Translations under genes and position numbers: made by a program
The notes under the pieces: generated by a model
Databases searched by the model: none
The model's input: only the letters and a program-made list of their open reading frames with translations
Told to the model about the DNA's origin: nothing
NCBI RefSeq assembly: GCF_002435945.1
Contig: NZ_DIXC01000073.1
Coordinates: 1 to 34,991, forward strand
Source of the DNA: Mesotoga sp. UBA6090
GTDB taxonomy: Bacteria > Thermotogota > Thermotogae > Petrotogales > Kosmotogaceae
Length of the DNA: 34,991 bases
Direction of reading: 5' to 3'
Shown here: positions 15,290-24,101 of the stretch, piece by piece
How positions within the stretch are numbered: the stretch's first letter is position 1
Layout of the letters: every line of letters begins with the position of its first letter

Positions 15290-16482
15290 TGTCTAAAGAC
15301 CTTTTCGAGAGCATTCTCGATGTCTTCGAGGATATCTTCGTGATGTTCTAGACCAGCGGAAATTCTCACAGTCCTGGCAGAGAAGCCGAATTTGTGTAGC
15401 TCTTCTTCGGGATAGTCTCTATGGGTCATCATTGCAGGCACTTCCACAAGGGTTTCCGCGTCCCCGAGTGAAACCGCTAGTTTGATAAGCTTCAGGTTAC
15501 GAACAAACTTCTCTGCGTTCTCTCTCGGTCCATCCAGCTCAAAGCTGATAATTCCTCCAAAGCCGTTCATCTGCCTAGCAGCCAGTTCATGCCCTGGGTG
15601 GTCTTCGAACCCCGGATATGAAGTCTTTACGACTTCTTTCTGAGCTCTGAGAAAATTGGCTATTGCGGTCGCGTTCTTCTCATGCCTTTCCATTCTCAGA
15701 CCTAGTGTCTTCATACCTCTTAGCAGGAGCCAGGCGTTGAATGGGCTCAACACCCCTCCTAGTTCGCACATATATCCAAATTTAAGCTTCTGGATGTAAT
15801 CAAAGTCCTTTGAAGTCGCGAACCCACCAACAACATCTCCATGACCTGATATGTATTTTGTTGCACTGTGCAGTACAACATCGGCCCCGGAGTCTAGAGG
15901 TCTCTGAAAAACAGGAGTTGCGAATGTATTGTCTACAACGACCTTTACTCCCTTGGAGTGTGCAATTTCGCAGAGACCTTCTATGTCAATTATCTCGAGT
16001 GCTGGATTCGTAGGCGTTTCCAGGTATATCACCCTTGTTTCTGGAGTAATGGATTCCTCGACGATGTTTAAATCTGTCATGTCAATGAACTGTGTCTTAA
16101 TGCCATAATTAGTGATCAAATGATTTAGAAATCCGAATGTTGAACCGTATAGGTTCCTGTGGGCAAGTACCGAATCGCCTGCCGCAGCGAACGACATGAC
16201 AACCGAACTAACTGCAGCCATTCCCGAAGAGAAGGCCACTCCATCGGCTCCATTCTCTAGAGTTGCTAGCCTCTGCTCGAAGAGATTTATGGTGGGATTA
16301 CCACCTCTGGTATAGACGTACGCGCGCCGTTTGAATGAAAATGTGTCTTCGGCCTGCTGAAGATCTGTGAACGTGAACGTCGAAGTCATGTATATGGGAG
16401 CGTTTAGCGACTGGTTCTGATCCTCTTGCTCCGCAGCGTGAATAGACAGTGTATCAAAATGATATTTTCTCTCTTCATCCAC
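15286..16482 (-). CDS. Cys/Met-metabolism PLP enzyme (methionine/cystathionine gamma-lyase type)
   Basis: A pyridoxal-phosphate enzyme of the gamma-family, 398 residues from the GTG at 16482, the same length as known methionine gamma-lyases. Key residues are Tyr57 and Arg59 in YTRGGNPT, SSGMAAV (85-91), Tyr112 in NLYGSTF, Asp184 in VVDNTFATP and the PLP lysine 209 in SATKYISGH. The position matching the cysteine of methionine gamma-lyase (Cys116 in the Pseudomonas enzyme) is Ser114, so cystathionine gamma-lyase or synthase activity is as likely. Longer frames start with ATG at 16614 and 16509, but the promoter -10 box (16508-16513) covers the latter; GAGGTG sits 7 bases before the GTG at 16482. 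It leads the operon with the dehydrogenase and phosphatase. Confidence 0.88.
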   Translation of the reverse strand: MDEERKYHFDTLSIHAAEQEDQNQSLNAPIYMTSTFTFTDLQQAEDTFSFKRRAYVYTRGGNPTINLFEQRLATLENGADGVAFSSGMAAVSSVVMSFAAAGDSVLAHRNLYGSTFGFLNHLITNYGIKTQFIDMTDLNIVEESITPETRVIYLETPTNPALEIIDIEGLCEIAHSKGVKVVVDNTFATPVFQRPLDSGADVVLHSATKYISGHGDVVGGFATSKDFDYIQKLKFGYMCELGGVLSPFNAWLLLRGMKTLGLRMERHEKNATAIANFLRAQKEVVKTSYPGFEDHPGHELAARQMNGFGGIISFELDGPRENAEKFVRNLKLIKLAVSLGDAETLVEVPAMMTHRDYPEEELHKFGFSARTVRISAGLEHHEDILEDIENALEKVFRQ

Positions 16483-16507
16483 ATCAAACACCTCGCTTCC
16501 TTTTGAC

Positions 16508-16536
16508 ATTATATCGCAGGTATGAAGAAGTGATAC
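16508..16536 (-). promoter_or_regulatory. Promoter of the sulfur amino acid operon
   Basis: A perfect TATAAT on the minus strand at 16508-16513; the -35 position 17 bases upstream is poor (GTATCA). Transcription would start near 16501, about 20 bases before the GTG start codon. Confidence 0.5.
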
Positions 16537-16539
16537 CTG
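16517..16539. promoter_or_regulatory. Inverted repeat over the -35 region, candidate operator
   Basis: CAGGTAT (16517-16523) and ATACCTG (16533-16539) form a perfect 7-bp inverted repeat with 9 bases between. It covers the spacer and -35 region of the promoter just described, in keeping with binding of a dimeric regulator. Confidence 0.45.
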
Positions 16540-16657
16540 AATTGATCCCAGGATTTTCGCCGAAACAAACCAAGTGAGGTGCGGATTTGTTTGGAAAGGA
16601 ATCGAATGCTTCATTTGAAAGCTAGACTACTAGTCGTTAAACTGAAAATTAGCGCCT

Positions 16658-17371
16658 TCAAAACCCCTTAGTGGCTCTCTTCTTTACCTCGTCGATTTCT
16701 GCCTGAATTCTTAGTACGGTCTCTGGCTCTTCATAGAAGGAATAGGTATCTTCAGAAGTCTTCACTAGCAGGAAATAGTCCTTTATCTTTGGTTTGCCAA
16801 TCATTTTGATTTTTTTTGCCGGCAAGAACATATCCCTCAGCGAAGGCAAATACAGTTCCCCGGACGACATGCTCATATGAACTGAGACCTCTTCTATCTC
16901 TTCAACGGGAACTCTCATACTGACCCTTCCGCTCCCCGGTATATCGACCGTAAAGTGAAATGCGTTTTCGTGTATGATCGCGTAGCTCTGACTCATATTC
17001 ACCTTCTCTATCTGAGCTACCCTGCCAAAGGTGTAGAACATAGAAGACACTCTCTTTCTGCTATCGGGACCTGAGAGACCGAGGTTTCTTATCAGTTTCT
17101 CTTTGGGGCGTTCATCTCCCATTCCTAACAATACAGTGATGATGCAGATGATGTCTCCAAAAAGGAATCCTGCCCTGAAATTTCCAAGGAGTATCGCAAT
17201 GACCTCTGCAGCTACAGGGATTAACGGGGCAATCAACAGAAGGCGGTAATCAAACTTCCTCCTTAGGACAGTAAAGATTATGTAGGCCGGAGCACAAACT
17301 AGGAAATACCAGAGAGGAGTGAGAAAAAATCTTGCGGCCGAGCCGGCCATCAACAGGAGAATTCCGAGCAA
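16658..17371 (-). CDS. Membrane protein of unknown function, mnmE operon
   Basis: A 237-residue protein not recognised. The N-terminal 90 residues hold three or four membrane segments (about 2-15, 17-35, 42-62, 66-85). The remaining 150 residues are soluble and probably cytoplasmic, with a beta-rich pattern (AIIHENAFHFTVDIPGSGRV, VSMRVPVEEIEEVSVHMSM, DYFLLVKTSEDTYSFYEEPE) that resembles PH-like or YcxB-like domains in which a membrane anchor precedes a beta sandwich. It lies 5 bases after mnmE and is the last gene of the cinA operon. Confidence 0.7.
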   Translation of the reverse strand: MLGILLLMAGSAARFFLTPLWYFLVCAPAYIIFTVLRRKFDYRLLLIAPLIPVAAEVIAILLGNFRAGFLFGDIICIITVLLGMGDERPKEKLIRNLGLSGPDSRKRVSSMFYTFGRVAQIEKVNMSQSYAIIHENAFHFTVDIPGSGRVSMRVPVEEIEEVSVHMSMSSGELYLPSLRDMFLPAKKIKMIGKPKIKDYFLLVKTSEDTYSFYEEPETVLRIQAEIDEVKKRATKGF

Positions 17372-17376
17372 TTAAA

Positions 17377-18696
17377 TCACTTCCCAACACAGAAATCGCT
17401 GAAAATTCTCTCCAGCAGATCTTCTGTTACGTTTGTACCGAGGAGATCGTCGAGGCTTCTGGCGGCCTGCTCGATCATGGTCCCTGTGACATCAACCGTC
17501 ATTCCGTTCTCAATAGCGTCTATCGATCGGCCAATGAAATCCATCGCGTCCGAGAGCTTCTGCTTCTGTCTGGCACTAATAATTACTTCATTTCCAATAG
17601 AAGTGATGTCTTCGGTAAGCTTCAGCATAAGTCTTTCGAGATCTTTCAGGCCCTCGCCGGTTCTTGCACTTATTATGATATCATAAGAACCTTTTTCTAC
17701 TGTGCGTATGTCTGACTTGTTAGCTGCGACAATCAATCGCTTTCCCTTCTTCTTGAGAGCCTCCTCGAGGTCTTTGTCACTGTAGTTGTTAGGGTCGTGC
17801 AATAATATCACCAATTCTGCTTCTTCAATGGCTTCTTGGGTTCTTTCGATCCCAAGTTCTTCGATCTCATTTTCTGCCTGTCTTATACCTGCAGTATCGA
17901 CTACGCGGAAGAGCACACCCTCGATATTGAGGTCTTCCTCGATCGTATCTCTCGTCGTTCCCGGTAGATCAGATACGATTGCCCTGTCTCGTTTCAGCAA
18001 TGCATTCAGCAATGTGGATTTCCCAACGTTTGTCTCGCCTACGATTGCGGTCTTGATCCCCTGTGAGATCACAATGCCGTTCTGAGAGCTGGCGATGAAT
18101 TCGGCGATCTTTCTTCTGAGATCTAGAAGGCTTTCAAGAAGAGAGGAGTAATCAGACTCAATCTCTTCTGGATAGTTGAGCTCCACCTCGACTGTCGCAA
18201 GAAGCTCAATTATCTTGGCCCTGAAGGAGATCACTTCTTTAGATAGGTTGCCTCTGAAACTGTTGATAGCAGCTTCAAGAGCCTTTTCGGTCTTAGAAGT
18301 TATCAGAGCGTTAATTGCTTCGGCCCGTATAAGGTCGAATTTTCCGTTCAGTACTGCCCGCTTCGTAAACTCCCCTGGCAAAGCCATTCTGAAGCCCACC
18401 GTAAATAGCGCCTTAAGAGCGTTTTCGATTATCAGGGGATTGCCATGAAAGGAAAGTTCCACAAGATCCTCTCCCGTGTATGAAGCCGGTCCTTTGAAGA
18501 AAGTGACGACAACTTCATCGATGTAACGATCATCTTCGACAAACGTTGCCAGTTGTGCCCTTCTGTGCTGGAGAAGACTTGTACCAGGTAGTAGATCTCG
18601 TAGGCTTTCGACTGTTCCTTTTCCAGAGCATCTTATTACTGCCGTTGCAGAAATGCCTCTGGGAGTAGACAATGCGCAAATTCGATCATTGAACAA
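17377..18696 (-). CDS. mnmE: tRNA modification GTPase MnmE
   Basis: Works with MnmG to add the carboxymethylaminomethyl group to uridine 34 of certain tRNAs. The 439-residue protein has the formyl-tetrahydrofolate-binding N-terminal domain (about 1-115), the signature PGEFTKRAVLNGKFDLIRAE (about 107-126) of the helical domain, and an inserted G domain with GETNVGKS (220-227), PGTTRD, DTAGIR and AANKSD. It ends in the required CVGK (436-439). The TTG at 18696 is preferred, since it begins FNDRICALSTP in line with the family and has GGAG 9 bases upstream; a TTG 15 bases earlier gives five extra residues. It overlaps the end of mfd. Confidence 0.95.
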   Translation of the reverse strand: MFNDRICALSTPRGISATAVIRCSGKGTVESLRDLLPGTSLLQHRRAQLATFVEDDRYIDEVVVTFFKGPASYTGEDLVELSFHGNPLIIENALKALFTVGFRMALPGEFTKRAVLNGKFDLIRAEAINALITSKTEKALEAAINSFRGNLSKEVISFRAKIIELLATVEVELNYPEEIESDYSSLLESLLDLRRKIAEFIASSQNGIVISQGIKTAIVGETNVGKSTLLNALLKRDRAIVSDLPGTTRDTIEEDLNIEGVLFRVVDTAGIRQAENEIEELGIERTQEAIEEAELVILLHDPNNYSDKDLEEALKKKGKRLIVAANKSDIRTVEKGSYDIIISARTGEGLKDLERLMLKLTEDITSIGNEVIISARQKQKLSDAMDFIGRSIDAIENGMTVDVTGTMIEQAARSLDDLLGTNVTEDLLERIFSDFCVGK

Positions 18697-21600
18697 CTCT
18701 CTCAGCTCCAAGGAAAAGAGTCTTGAGTGTCTTCATTAGATGTCTCTCCGGCACTCCGTACAGAATCGACTTTCCTTCACGCTCGTTTACTACAAGCCTT
18801 CGTCCCTTTATCCCAAGCGACTCACGTATATGATTTTCACCGTGAACCATAATAATGCTCTCTGAATAAGAATCATATTCAACCGAACTTATTCCGATCT
18901 TAAATGCTCCGAGCCTTACGCGTGAGGCATCGAGAAGAGAAGTGACTTGAGAGGGAAGGCGACCGAATCTGTCGATGAGCTCGCTTTCAAGTTCATTTAT
19001 ATCGTTCTCCTCTTTACATACTGCAATTCTTCGATAGATCTTCAATCTTTCAATCGAGTCGGAAACATAATCTTCGGGAATAACCATGTCAAACGGGATG
19101 TTCTTCAGTTCTGTGTCGACCGCGCGTTCCTCAACTCCAATTACCTCTTCTCCACGAAGTTCTCTCATCGCCTTTTCAACCATTTCTCTATACAGATATA
19201 GTCCAACGGAGTTAATGTTTCCATGCTGTTCCGCACCGAGAAGCGTACCAAATCCCCTAATTTCAAGGTCTCGCATTGCGATCTTCATTCCACTACCGGC
19301 ACCAGAAAACTCCCTTAAAGCCTTGAGTCTTTCTCTAGAAGGATCAGACAACCTCTTGGGATCATAAAGGAAGTAAGAGAAAGCCCTTCGATTGCTTCTA
19401 CCTACCCTTCCCCTCAACTGATAAAGCTGTGCAAGTCCATACCTTTGCGAATCATTGACGATCAGAGTATTCGCGTTCGGTACGTCGACCCCGCTTTCAA
19501 TTATCGTAGTACATAGAAGCATGTCCAGTTCGCCAAGATAGAAGTCCCTAATGGTGCGCTCAAAAGCGGTTTTGTTCATCTGGCCGTGGGCGACCTCAAT
19601 CTTGACCTCGGGAATTAGGTTTCTCAATTTCGACAGTAGTTCGGGTAATTCGGTGACTCTATTGTGAACGAAAATCGTCTGTCCGCCTCTATTGGTCTCC
19701 CTAAGCACTGCCGTTCTGATCAATCTGTCGTTGATTGCTCCTACGTAAATCTCCGGGGAAGTTCTTCCGGCAGGCGGTGTAGATATTATCGAGAGATCTC
19801 TCAAGCCCGAAAGAGACATATACAGTGTTCTGGGTATTGGCGTTGCACTCATTGACAGAACATTGATCTGCAATCTCAGCTTTTTAAAGTGCTCCTTCTG
19901 TAGAACCCCGAATAGCTGTTCTTCGTCCACGACAATAAGACCCAGGTCTGCGAACCCCACCTCTTTGGATAGCAAAGAGTGGGTTCCAACGACTACGTCG
20001 ACTTCGCCGTTCTTAAGCTTCTTTAGAAGCCTGCCTCTCTGTGTATCGGTTCGGTACCTGTCAAGTATCTCGACTCTTATTCCAAAAGGACTGAGCCGGC
20101 CCTCGAAGTTGTCGTAGTGCTGACGCGCAAGTACTGTTGTGGGAACCATCACGGCAACCTGTTTCCCGGAGACAACCGTTCTGAAGGTAGCCCGCAATGC
20201 AACTTCTGTTTTTCCATACCCGGCATCTCCGCTTATAAGTCTGTCCATAGGCTTGTTACTTCCAAGGTCCTCAAGAACTTCTTCGACAGCTTTCTGCTGG
20301 TCTTCTGTCTCAACATAGGGAAAACTTTCTCGAAAGCTCTCCTCCATCTCGCTTTCTCCAGTCAGAGAAATTCCCGATGTCACTTCTCTTGAGCCATAGA
20401 GATTCGAGAGTTCGCCAATCAAAGCCTTGACTTCCCTTTTCACCTTCGATTTCTGTCTGTTCCACGCTGTACCGCGCAGGGAGTTCAACTGAATTCCTTC
20501 GGTGGTTCCTATGTATTTGTGAACACGGTCTACTCTGTCCACGGGGACGTAGATCTTGTTATTATCTCTGTATTCCAGCAGAAGATACTCTCTTGTCCCG
20601 AGGATGTTCTCGACCGTCCTGACTCCAAGATACCGTCCTATACCGTATTCTTTGTGGACCACGTAGTCTCCCTCTTCAAGTTCCGTCCAGTCGACCACGG
20701 GTATTCTTGGCAAGAACTCTTCCTCTCTTTTGGGTCTCTTGATAATCTCCAGTTCTTCGCTGATTTCAGTATCATAGTCTAGGGAAGAAACCCGATCGTC
20801 GGACACAATCGAATACTCTCTCAACTTCATCAGAACTTCTGAGGATATTCCACCATATCTTATGTAAAGGAATTTTCTTACTGCCTTATCTGACAAGAGC
20901 TCTAAAGTTTCACGCTCTCGCCTTCCAAACTCTAGTATGGCATCGTCAGGCTTGACGAAGATCACTTTGTAGTCATCGAGAAAGTCAAGAAGAATCGACT
21001 GCCGTTCATAAAAGATCCCCGCGGTTGTATCCATTGTATCCAGACGGTCGAAAAGAATTTCATCCTTCGAACCGGTTGCGTGCTCGGCTGCAGAGATTCT
21101 TTTGAGAGCGAGCTCCCTATAAGGAGAAGACGTTATACCTTCAGCCGCAGGGGTGATATATGCATCGATCAATCTATCTAGACTCTTCTGTGAAGCGGGA
21201 TCGAATCTCCTTATCGATTCGATTTCTCTGTCAAAAGTGTCTATTCTGATTGGCCTTTCTGTTCCGGGTGGAAAGATATCCACAATACCGCCCCTGATAG
21301 CAAATTCGCCGGGAATCGTCACGCTGAAGGATCTGGAATAGCCAAGGCTTTGAAGCTGGTCTTCGCTCAGAGTAAACGGGCCGCCGACTTCAACCTTCAA
21401 AGACAGAGTCTCGAATACGTCGATTGGCACAGTTTTTCTCAGAATACCGTGAAAGGATGTATAGACGGTCCGGAGCTCCCTCAAGAGAAACTTTCTAAGG
21501 AGCGCAAGCCGTTCTGATCTTATCCTTGGGGAAGTGCCTATCTCTTCAAAGGGAAAGACATCATGAGAGAAGAAGAATCCATCTCCCTCCCTCTTCTCAT

Positions 21601-21724
21601 GAATATCTACGAAGGACTCAAGCATCCTTTCACTTGGGAAAATGACTACGTTCCTGGAATCACTTAGGGCTTCGTTCTCTATCCAGGAAATCGGATCGTT
21701 TACTCTATGTAATACTCGTTCCAA
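18686..21724 (-). CDS. mfd: Transcription-repair coupling factor Mfd
   Basis: A DNA translocase that removes stalled RNA polymerase at lesions and recruits UvrA. It has about 1012 residues, shorter than the 1150 of Escherichia coli, as usual in Thermotogota. Domains in order: UvrB-like module (about 50-250, with FAIRGGIVDIFPPGT), CarD-like polymerase-interacting domain (about 352-405, DYVVHKEYGIGRYLG), helicase lobe 1 with Walker A GDAGYGKT (499-506) and DEEQ (600-603), lobe 2 with QLRGRVGRSNRRAF, and the TRCF domain at the C-terminus (about 890-985, PEDYVSDSIERLKIYRRIA). The usual DEEQRFGV reads DEEQLFGV here. The TTG at 21724 has GGAGG 5 bases upstream; a GTG 12 bases earlier is the alternative. 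It overlaps both neighbours. Confidence 0.95.
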   Translation of the reverse strand: MERVLHRVNDPISWIENEALSDSRNVVIFPSERMLESFVDIHEKREGDGFFFSHDVFPFEEIGTSPRIRSERLALLRKFLLRELRTVYTSFHGILRKTVPIDVFETLSLKVEVGGPFTLSEDQLQSLGYSRSFSVTIPGEFAIRGGIVDIFPPGTERPIRIDTFDREIESIRRFDPASQKSLDRLIDAYITPAAEGITSSPYRELALKRISAAEHATGSKDEILFDRLDTMDTTAGIFYERQSILLDFLDDYKVIFVKPDDAILEFGRRERETLELLSDKAVRKFLYIRYGGISSEVLMKLREYSIVSDDRVSSLDYDTEISEELEIIKRPKREEEFLPRIPVVDWTELEEGDYVVHKEYGIGRYLGVRTVENILGTREYLLLEYRDNNKIYVPVDRVDRVHKYIGTTEGIQLNSLRGTAWNRQKSKVKREVKALIGELSNLYGSREVTSGISLTGESEMEESFRESFPYVETEDQQKAVEEVLEDLGSNKPMDRLISGDAGYGKTEVALRATFRTVVSGKQVAVMVPTTVLARQHYDNFEGRLSPFGIRVEILDRYRTDTQRGRLLKKLKNGEVDVVVGTHSLLSKEVGFADLGLIVVDEEQLFGVLQKEHFKKLRLQINVLSMSATPIPRTLYMSLSGLRDLSIISTPPAGRTSPEIYVGAINDRLIRTAVLRETNRGGQTIFVHNRVTELPELLSKLRNLIPEVKIEVAHGQMNKTAFERTIRDFYLGELDMLLCTTIIESGVDVPNANTLIVNDSQRYGLAQLYQLRGRVGRSNRRAFSYFLYDPKRLSDPSRERLKALREFSGAGSGMKIAMRDLEIRGFGTLLGAEQHGNINSVGLYLYREMVEKAMRELRGEEVIGVEERAVDTELKNIPFDMVIPEDYVSDSIERLKIYRRIAVCKEENDINELESELIDRFGRLPSQVTSLLDASRVRLGAFKIGISSVEYDSYSESIIMVHGENHIRESLGIKGRRLVVNEREGKSILYGVPERHLMKTLKTLFLGAERVVQ

Positions 21725-22926
21725 AACAACCTCCACAGCTTCTTTATAACAGCGTTAGCGCCTCTAAGCTGAATAGTCTCTCTATCTCCCCTGAACCTGT
21801 CGGTGTAGGTCTTGATTGAACTGCCTATCCTAACACCCGAGCAGACAAGCCCCACCGGCTTGGAGTCGCTACCGCCTGAAGGGCCGGCTATTCCCGTTAT
21901 TGAAAGGCCCACGTCTGTTCCGAAGAGAATTATAGTTCCGGCAGCCATCTCAAAAGCCACTTCTTCGGAAACGGCTCCATATTGTTTGAGAGTACTTTCG
22001 TTCACATTCAGCAATGACATTTTGACTTCGTCTGAATAGGAGACTATACCACCGGGAAACAAATCCGACACTCCTGGAACTGAAGTGAGAATAGCAGAAA
22101 GCCTTCCCCCCGAACAGGACTCTGCGACTGAAACTGTCAGATTTCTGTTTCTCAACTCCCTAACTACTACTTGGACGAGTTCCTCGCCTGTAGTCGTATA
22201 TATATACTTCTTCCAGCGATCGGCGAAAAGACGACATAGTTCTTCTAATACTGATCCGTCATTAGCCGTGAGAATTACTGTAGGCCCTGAGTAATATCGC
22301 ACTCTCGTAACGAACTTCACACCCGTGAATTTCGAAAGCATCTGCTCGGTGAAGTCTTCCACTTCGGGCTCGGTCAAGTCAACGAATCCTATAGTCCTAC
22401 TGTATGAAGCAGAGGGGAGTGAAATATGCTTTAGTGCCTCTTTAAAGACTGCCTCCATCTCCATTGGAGGACCGGGAAGTATCACTATTTCATTATTATC
22501 TGTCTTTATGAAGGCACCTCTTGCGCTTCCAGAGGAATTTGGCAGCTGAACGGAATCCTGTATCACGAATGCCTGACGTTTCAATCCTTTGGGAGCCTCC
22601 CTGGAGAATCTTCTTGTGTAACTCTCTACAAGTGCCGAGTGGTAATTGCTGTCATAAAGGAGCTCTCTTCCAAGATAGTCAGCTACCGTCTGGAGGGTTA
22701 TGTCGTCGAAGGTGCTTCCCAGCCCTCCGGTGATCAGCAAAAGATCTGCTCTGTCGAGAGCGCTTCTGATCTCGCGCTTGATGAACTCTCTACTATCTGG
22801 TACAACGACTATTGATTGAACTTCAAATCCAAGAGCAGTGAGCCTCTCTGCAAGATAGCCTCCGTTGCTGTCTATGACAATCCCTTTGGTGATTTCGTCC
22901 CCGGTGAGAAGGATCGCAGCCTTCAA
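21700..22926 (-). CDS. cinA: CinA-family protein (NMN amidohydrolase)
   Basis: A 408-residue two-domain protein. The N-terminal domain (about 1-170) is a MoaB/MogA-like fold with LLTGDEITKGIVIDSNGGYL and ITGGLGSTFDDIT, which in CinA acts as an ADP-ribose pyrophosphatase. The C-terminal domain (about 250-408) has VAESCSGGRLSAILTSVPG and ITGIAGPSGGSDSKPVGLV, the nicotinamide mononucleotide deamidase active site that recycles NMN to NAD. The start is TTG at 22926 with a very strong GAGGAGGTGG site. It is the first gene of the cinA-mfd-mnmE operon, divergent from the thiamine transporter genes, and its stop lies inside mfd. Confidence 0.92.
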   Translation of the reverse strand: MKAAILLTGDEITKGIVIDSNGGYLAERLTALGFEVQSIVVVPDSREFIKREIRSALDRADLLLITGGLGSTFDDITLQTVADYLGRELLYDSNYHSALVESYTRRFSREAPKGLKRQAFVIQDSVQLPNSSGSARGAFIKTDNNEIVILPGPPMEMEAVFKEALKHISLPSASYSRTIGFVDLTEPEVEDFTEQMLSKFTGVKFVTRVRYYSGPTVILTANDGSVLEELCRLFADRWKKYIYTTTGEELVQVVVRELRNRNLTVSVAESCSGGRLSAILTSVPGVSDLFPGGIVSYSDEVKMSLLNVNESTLKQYGAVSEEVAFEMAAGTIILFGTDVGLSITGIAGPSGGSDSKPVGLVCSGVRIGSSIKTYTDRFRGDRETIQLRGANAVIKKLWRLFWNEYYIE

Positions 22927-22945
22927 GTGACCACCTCCTCGTCAA

Positions 22946-22974
22946 TTGTATCACCAAACGGTCAGTGGTATAAT
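22946..22974 (+). promoter_or_regulatory. Promoter of the thiamine transport genes
   Basis: TTGTAT at 22946-22951 and a perfect TATAAT at 22969-22974, spacing 17. Transcription starts near 22981, the first bases of the TPP aptamer. The divergent cinA gene begins 20 bases away on the other side. Confidence 0.7.
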
Positions 22975-22979
22975 CGAGT

Positions 22980-23059
22980 GCCGGGGGAGCCCAGAGGGCT
23001 GAGAGTGCTGAAAGCAGACCCCATGAACCTGATCCGGTTAGGACCGGTGTAGGGACGGC
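22980..23059 (+). ncRNA. TPP riboswitch aptamer (THI element)
   Basis: The conserved core is present in order: GGGGGAGC, GGGCTGAGAGTGCTG, AGACCCCATGAACCTGATCC, GGTTAG and GTAGGGA. The P1 stem is GCCG at 22980-22983 with CGGC at 23056-23059. The element lies directly upstream of a thiamine-type binding-protein gene, so binding of thiamine pyrophosphate should lower expression. It senses TPP in the nascent or mature leader. Confidence 0.93.
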
Positions 23060-23068
23060 CATGGTTAG

Positions 23069-23095
23069 CGCCTCCGGTAATCTATTGCGGAGGTG
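23069..23095 (+). promoter_or_regulatory. Ribosome-site hairpin, riboswitch expression platform
   Basis: CGCCTCCG (23069-23076) pairs with CGGAGGTG (23088-23095; one G-U pair), an 8-bp stem with an 11-base loop that covers the GGAGG ribosome binding site of the binding-protein gene. There is no T-run, so control is probably translational: TPP binding would leave this hairpin free to form. Confidence 0.6.
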
Positions 23096-23101
23096 TTGTT
23101 T

Positions 23102-24079
23102 ATGAGAAGAGCATTTCTGGTCTTATCAATGATCCTCTTCATTCCATTTTCGACAGTGTTGCCGCTTAAGGTTTATTCATATGATTCCTTTCAGCCGCTT
23201 GCCCAAGAGACCTTTTCGCAGTTCACAGAAAAGACGGGAATTGCCGTCGAGTTTCGCGCTGTTGGAGATTCGGGCTCTCTGCTGAGCTTGATTATCTCCG
23301 AGCGAGAGAATTTCGATGGAGATGTCGTGATTGGAATCGATAACCTTCTTTCGAGACGAGCCTTGGAAGAAGACATCTTTCTTTCTTACAGACCACAAGG
23401 CTTTGAGAAGATCATCGATATGGATCTTCTGCTCGATAGTCAGTGGAGACTCACCCCGTATGATTTCGGAGGGATCGCGCTAATATGTGATACCAGCCGG
23501 ATAACAGGACCCATTGAAACGCTTTGGGATCTAACAGGGCCGGAATATCGAAGGAGCGTGATTATTCAGGACCCGAGGACCTCGAGTACCGGTCTATCTT
23601 TCCTAGCCTGGACCTACCTGCTTTTTGGCGAGCGATTCGAAGAATTCTGGCGGGCTTTCAAGCCCTCTATACTCACAGTTTCTCTGGGGTGGGACGATTC
23701 TTTCCAGAAATTCGAGTCCGGCGAGGCTCCAATAATGGTTTCTTATGCCACAGATGGAGCATATTCAATGCATTATTACGGTGAATCGATCTACACAACA
23801 GTAATCCCGGAGGGCAGGGGTTACGTCCAGATTGAGGGAGCGGGAATCATTAGATGGACGAAGAATCTGCACGATGCAGAAATGTTCATGGATTTTCTTC
23901 TGAGTGAGGACTTTCAACGGCATATTCCCCTTAACCAGTGGATGTTCCCCGTAATTGACGTCGAGATGCCCCCGGCCTTCGATTATGCCGTCAAACCGGA
24001 AAAGATTTTGAAACTATCTGCAGAGGTGGATCTCTCAGAGCTCATCTCCAAGTGGGAAGAGGTAATATACGAAAGGTAA
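23102..24079 (+). CDS. thiB: Thiamine ABC transporter substrate-binding protein
   Basis: An exported binding protein for thiamine or its phosphates, 325 residues. The signal peptide is about residues 1-19 (MRRAFLVLSMILFIPFSTV), and the mature part starts with LKVYSYDSFQ, close to the canonical beginning of ThiB/TbpA. Other typical stretches are VVIGIDNLLSRRA, LTPYDFGGIALICDT (the hinge region), NLWD-like ETLWDLTGPEYRRSVIIQDPRTSSTG, and the aromatic WDDSFQKFESGEAPIMVSYAT. The ATG at 23102 follows GGAGGTG; upstream GTG and TTG codons would lie in that site. The TPP riboswitch in its leader confirms the pathway. It is followed by the permease gene. Confidence 0.92.
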   Translation: MRRAFLVLSMILFIPFSTVLPLKVYSYDSFQPLAQETFSQFTEKTGIAVEFRAVGDSGSLLSLIISERENFDGDVVIGIDNLLSRRALEEDIFLSYRPQGFEKIIDMDLLLDSQWRLTPYDFGGIALICDTSRITGPIETLWDLTGPEYRRSVIIQDPRTSSTGLSFLAWTYLLFGERFEEFWRAFKPSILTVSLGWDDSFQKFESGEAPIMVSYATDGAYSMHYYGESIYTTVIPEGRGYVQIEGAGIIRWTKNLHDAEMFMDFLLSEDFQRHIPLNQWMFPVIDVEMPPAFDYAVKPEKILKLSAEVDLSELISKWEEVIYER

Positions 24080-24101
24080 ATCCCTGACAATATCTGCAGT
24101 C

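Noticed and set aside
16483..16614. Longer N-terminus for the sulfur amino acid enzyme
   Set aside because: The promoter -10 box lies in this stretch and the extra residues have no counterpart in the family.
22945..22973. Minus-strand promoter for cinA with TACAAT at 22945-22950
   Set aside because: The -35 position matches only two of six consensus bases, so it is too weak to list.
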